Origin: an uncultured Eubacteriales bacterium
GTDB lineage: Bacteria > Bacillota > Clostridia > Oscillospirales > CAG-272
Direction: 5' to 3'
NCBI GenBank assembly: GCA_910586545.1
Contig: CAJUIQ010000049.1
Location: 1-7,047, forward strand
DNA length: 7,047 nt
Every line of letters starts with the position of its first letter. Position 1 is the first letter of the stretch. Shown one piece after another: positions 4,806-7,047 of this stretch. The position numbers and the translations under genes were made by a program. The notes below the pieces were generated by a model. It searched no databases, was not told where the DNA came from, and was given only the letters and a program-made list of their open reading frames with translations.

Positions 4806-5648
4806 ATGTATAAGATTATTTATAAAAAGCGTTTAAATGATTTCGTTACTATGATGGATGTAGAGGCTCCTCTGGTTGCTAGAAAAGCAGAACCAGGGCA
4901 ATTTATCATCCTGCGGGTAGATGAAAACGGAGAACGAATTCCCCTAACTATTGCCGGCTTTGATCAAGATCAGGGTACGGTGCGGATTATTTTTCAAGTC
5001 GTAGGAGCTACGACTACAAAGCTTAATCATAAAAATGTAGGTGAGTATTTGTCTGACTTTGTAGGGCCGCTAGGAACACCTACCCATACCGAGGGACTGA
5101 AAAAGGTTTGTATCGTAGGCGGTGGAGTTGGCTGTGCAATTGCTCTTCCTGTAGCACAGAAGCTGCATGCTATGGGATGTGAGGTGCATGGAATCATTGG
5201 ATTCCGTAACAAGGACCTGCTGATTTTGGAGGACGAATTCCGCGCTTGCTGCAATCAACTTACGGTGATGACGGATGATGGCTCTTATGGAAGGCAGGGA
5301 GTAGTGACAGTTCCACTAGAGGAAGCGATTCAGGCAGGTGAGGCATATGATGAGGTTTTGGCGATCGGACCTCTGATTATGATGAAATTTGTCGTTGCTA
5401 CTACCAAACCTTATCAGGTAAAAACCATCGTGTCTATGAATCCAATTATGATCGATGGCACAGGTATGTGCGGCGGGTGCCGTCTTACCGTAGGCGGAGA
5501 AACTAAGTTCGCTTGTGTAGACGGTCCGGATTTCGACGGCTTTGCTGTGGACTTTGACGAGGCTATGCAGCGAGGGTCCATATATAACGATTACGAACGA
5601 CACGCATATAGCGAAACGTGCAATTTGTTTGCAAAGGAGGTTGAGTAA
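4806..5648 (+). CDS. nfnA: NfnA, small subunit of NADH-dependent ferredoxin:NADP+ oxidoreductase
   Basis: A 280-residue FAD, NAD(H) and [2Fe-2S] protein of the ferredoxin-NADP reductase superfamily. With NfnB it forms the cytoplasmic electron-bifurcating transhydrogenase that reversibly couples NADPH oxidation to reduction of NAD+ and ferredoxin. The FAD domain carries RIPLTIA (44-50) and GPLG (87-90). The nucleotide site is CIVGGGVGCAIALP (102-115). The cluster site is D217-C222-C225-C237. In the paralogous dihydroorotate dehydrogenase subunit PyrK the first ligand is Cys at the same spacing (5, 3, 12). The Asp is known from NfnA structures and argues for NfnA over PyrK. The C-terminus contains FACVDGPDFDG, typical of the family (often annotated sulfide dehydrogenase beta subunit). 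The ATG at 4806 is the only good start. The 3' end carries the nfnB ribosome binding site. Confidence 0.92.
   Translation: MYKIIYKKRLNDFVTMMDVEAPLVARKAEPGQFIILRVDENGERIPLTIAGFDQDQGTVRIIFQVVGATTTKLNHKNVGEYLSDFVGPLGTPTHTEGLKKVCIVGGGVGCAIALPVAQKLHAMGCEVHGIIGFRNKDLLILEDEFRACCNQLTVMTDDGSYGRQGVVTVPLEEAIQAGEAYDEVLAIGPLIMMKFVVATTKPYQVKTIVSMNPIMIDGTGMCGGCRLTVGGETKFACVDGPDFDGFAVDFDEAMQRGSIYNDYERHAYSETCNLFAKEVE
5633..5640 (+). promoter_or_regulatory. Ribosome binding site that fixes a TTG start for nfnB
   Basis: AAAGGAGG is a full-strength Shine-Dalgarno lying inside the last codons of nfnA. It is 9 bases before TTG at 5650 but 21 bases before the first in-frame ATG at 5662. TTG is therefore the better start. 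With the nfnA stop at 5646-5648, only one base separates the two genes, which implies translational coupling. Confidence 0.85.
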
Positions 5649-5649
5649 T

Positions 5650-7047
5650 TTGGCAGTAAATATGAATCCGATAAAGAACCCGATGCCTTCTCAGCCGCCG
5701 GAAGTTCGTGCCCGTAATTTTGATGAAGTAGCGCTGGGATATACAAAAGATGCGGCTATGGATGAGGCAATGCGCTGTCTGGGATGTAAAAATATGCCTT
5801 GCGTGTCCGGCTGTCCGGTAAACATTCATATTCCTGACTTTATTGCAAAAATAAAAGAAGGGGATTTTGAAGGGGCTTACCAAATTATTGCGCAATCTTC
5901 CAGTCTTCCTGCCGTTTGCGGCAGAGTTTGCCCACAAGAAAACCAATGTGAAAAGCATTGTGTCCGGGGGATAAAGGGAGAACCGGTAGGGATTGGCCGT
6001 CTGGAGCGATTTGTGGCAGATTGGCATAATACATATGTGCAAGAGCCGCCAAAGTCTCCCATATTTAATGGACATAAAGTGGCGGTAATCGGTGCGGGTC
6101 CTGCGGGCCTTGCTTGTGCAGGAGAGCTTGCAAAAAAAGGCTATCAGGTGACGATTTTTGAGGCTTTACACATGCCTGGCGGGGTATTGGTATATGGGAT
6201 CCCCGAATTTCGGCTTCCAAAGTCTATTGTAGAGAAAGAAGTCGATACGCTACGTGCTCTTGGTGTAAAAATTGAAACAAATGTGGTTATAGGCAAAACA
6301 ATTACAACAGATGAACTGCTGGGCGAAATGGGATTCGAGGCAGTATTTATTGGCAGTGGTGCAGGATTGCCTCGTTTTATGGGCATTTCTGGCGAGTCGT
6401 TAAAAGGGGTTTATTCCGCTAACGAGTACCTTACCCGTAGTAATTTAATGAAGGCATATAAGGAAGACTCCAGCACGCCTATTATGCGATCCAGACGAGT
6501 TGCTGTAGTAGGTGGAGGAAACGTTGCTATGGATGCGGCGCGTACCGCTCTGCGGCTGGGAGCAGAGAAGGTATATATTGTATATCGACGTTCTATGGAA
6601 GAACTTCCTGCTAGACGGGAAGAGGTGGAGCATGCTATAGAAGAGGGTGTGGAACTGCTGCTTCTCACCAATCCTGCAGAAATTTTGGGATACAATAATC
6701 CGGAGGATAAGCGGGATCCTCAAAACGGTTTTGTCACGGGCATTCGGTGCACAAAAATGGAGCTTGGAGAGCCGGACGAGCGAGGAAGACGCAGTCCGAT
6801 GGAAATTCCCGATTCGTTTTTCACTGTAGAGGTAGACACAGTGATTATGGCCATCGGCACCTCTCCCAATCCTTTGATTAAAAAGACAACTGCGGGGCTG
6901 GAAGTAAACGCTAGAGGCGGCATTATTGTACAGGAAGAAACGGGAGCTACCTCCATGGAGGGAGTGTATGCCGGTGAGATGCTGGGACAGGAGCTGCGAC
7001 TGTCATTCTGGCGATGGGGGCTGGAAAGACTGCTGCATCAGCTATTG
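5650..7047 (+). CDS. nfnB: NfnB, large subunit of NADH-dependent ferredoxin:NADP+ oxidoreductase (GltD-like), 3'-partial, with an apparent frameshift
   Basis: Large flavoprotein subunit that partners NfnA, carries the bifurcating FAD and binds NADP(H) and ferredoxin. It is related to the glutamate synthase small subunit and is often annotated as gltA/gltD. Numbering from the TTG start at 5650, cysteines at 43, 46, 51, 55 and at 90, 94, 100, 104 are the candidate ligands of the two N-terminal [4Fe-4S] clusters. The FAD motif is GAGPAG at 148-153 with Glu171. The NADP(H) site is GGGNVAMDAAR (288-298), with arginines 313/314 in VYRRS. AIGTSPNPL is at 401-409. The frame is normal to codon 442 (GVYAG). 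There one G appears to be missing, and the conserved GGD...GAATVILAMGAGKTAA continuation is readable only in the third frame from 6978. The original frame stays open to the window end but encodes unrelated residues. The family is about 465 residues, so only the last few codons lie beyond the window. Confidence 0.93.
   Translation, partial: MAVNMNPIKNPMPSQPPEVRARNFDEVALGYTKDAAMDEAMRCLGCKNMPCVSGCPVNIHIPDFIAKIKEGDFEGAYQIIAQSSSLPAVCGRVCPQENQCEKHCVRGIKGEPVGIGRLERFVADWHNTYVQEPPKSPIFNGHKVAVIGAGPAGLACAGELAKKGYQVTIFEALHMPGGVLVYGIPEFRLPKSIVEKEVDTLRALGVKIETNVVIGKTITTDELLGEMGFEAVFIGSGAGLPRFMGISGESLKGVYSANEYLTRSNLMKAYKEDSSTPIMRSRRVAVVGGGNVAMDAARTALRLGAEKVYIVYRRSMEELPARREEVEHAIEEGVELLLLTNPAEILGYNNPEDKRDPQNGFVTGIRCTKMELGEPDERGRRSPMEIPDSFFTVEVDTVIMAIGTSPNPLIKKTTAGLEVNARGGIIVQEETGATSMEGVYAGEMLGQELRLSFWRWGLERLLHQLL
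6973..6980 (+). other. Apparent -1 base frameshift in nfnB
   Basis: The bases read GGT GAG AT where the family motif AGGD predicts GGT GGA GAT. One G is missing at about 6976. Downstream, the frame beginning at 6978 reads DAGTGAATVILAMGAGKTAA, exactly the expected NfnB/GltD C-terminus. In the original frame the residues after AG become EMLGQELRLSFW, which fits nothing in the family. No heptameric slippery site is seen, so a sequencing or assembly error, or a recent mutation, is more likely than programmed frameshifting. Confidence 0.85.

Noticed and set aside
4806..5648. Calling this gene pyrK (dihydroorotate dehydrogenase electron-transfer subunit)
   Set aside because: The first cluster ligand is Asp rather than Cys, the C-terminus is NfnA-like, and the next gene is nfnB rather than pyrD.
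5662..5664. ATG as the start of nfnB
   Set aside because: The strong Shine-Dalgarno at 5633-5640 is 21 bases away, against 9 for the TTG at 5650, so TTG is preferred.
5563..6075. Open frame of 170 codons on the minus strand across the nfnA/nfnB junction
   Set aside because: It lies opposite two well-recognised genes, shows no domain-like pattern and has no promoter or ribosome binding site; it is a shadow frame.
1..7047. CRISPR arrays, insertion sequences, toxin-antitoxin or phage-defence genes
   Set aside because: No spaced direct repeats, transposase-like motifs or unexplained gene-sized gaps were found; coding regions and short regulatory spacers account for the window.

Overview
The window looks like chromosomal DNA from an anaerobic, spore-forming member of the Bacillota, most likely a clostridial lineage. 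The evidence is a clear spoIIR sporulation gene, an NfnAB-type electron-bifurcating transhydrogenase pair, near-consensus sigma-A promoters, strong Shine-Dalgarno sites and typical low-to-moderate GC codon use. Every supported gene is on the plus strand.

Layout. The left end (1-2338) is the body of leuS, missing only its first couple of dozen codons. About 30 bases later a sigma-A promoter drives rpsU (ribosomal protein S21), which ends in a perfect intrinsic terminator. A D-2-hydroxyacid dehydrogenase follows (2714-3661). The 98-base gap after it holds an excellent match to a forespore sigma-F promoter, and then spoIIR, whose product signals from the forespore to start sigma-E activation in the mother cell. 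A perfect-consensus sigma-A promoter next drives a two-gene tRNA operon (Met-CAT, Glu-TTC) closed by a strong terminator. The right third is nfnA-nfnB: a promoter, a leader of roughly 85 bases, then two translationally coupled genes. Together these encode the flavin and iron-sulfur enzyme that couples NADH, NADPH and ferredoxin.

How it fits together. Most of the window is housekeeping: tRNA charging, a ribosomal protein, tRNAs and redox balance. One developmental gene is inserted among them with its own forespore promoter. Each unit appears to have its own promoter, so this is a row of small transcription units rather than one operon.

I do not see a new multi-gene system. The most notable points are: (1) an apparent one-base deletion in nfnB at about 6973-6977, which knocks the conserved C-terminal flavin-binding motif out of frame; (2) the textbook sigma-F promoter and an adjoining perfect 8-bp dyad at the predicted spoIIR transcription start; (3) a possible 25-codon leader ORF plus a hairpin covering the ribosome binding site upstream of nfnA; (4) a mismatch in the T-stem of tRNA-Met. 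The frameshift and the tRNA mismatch together make sequence error worth considering.
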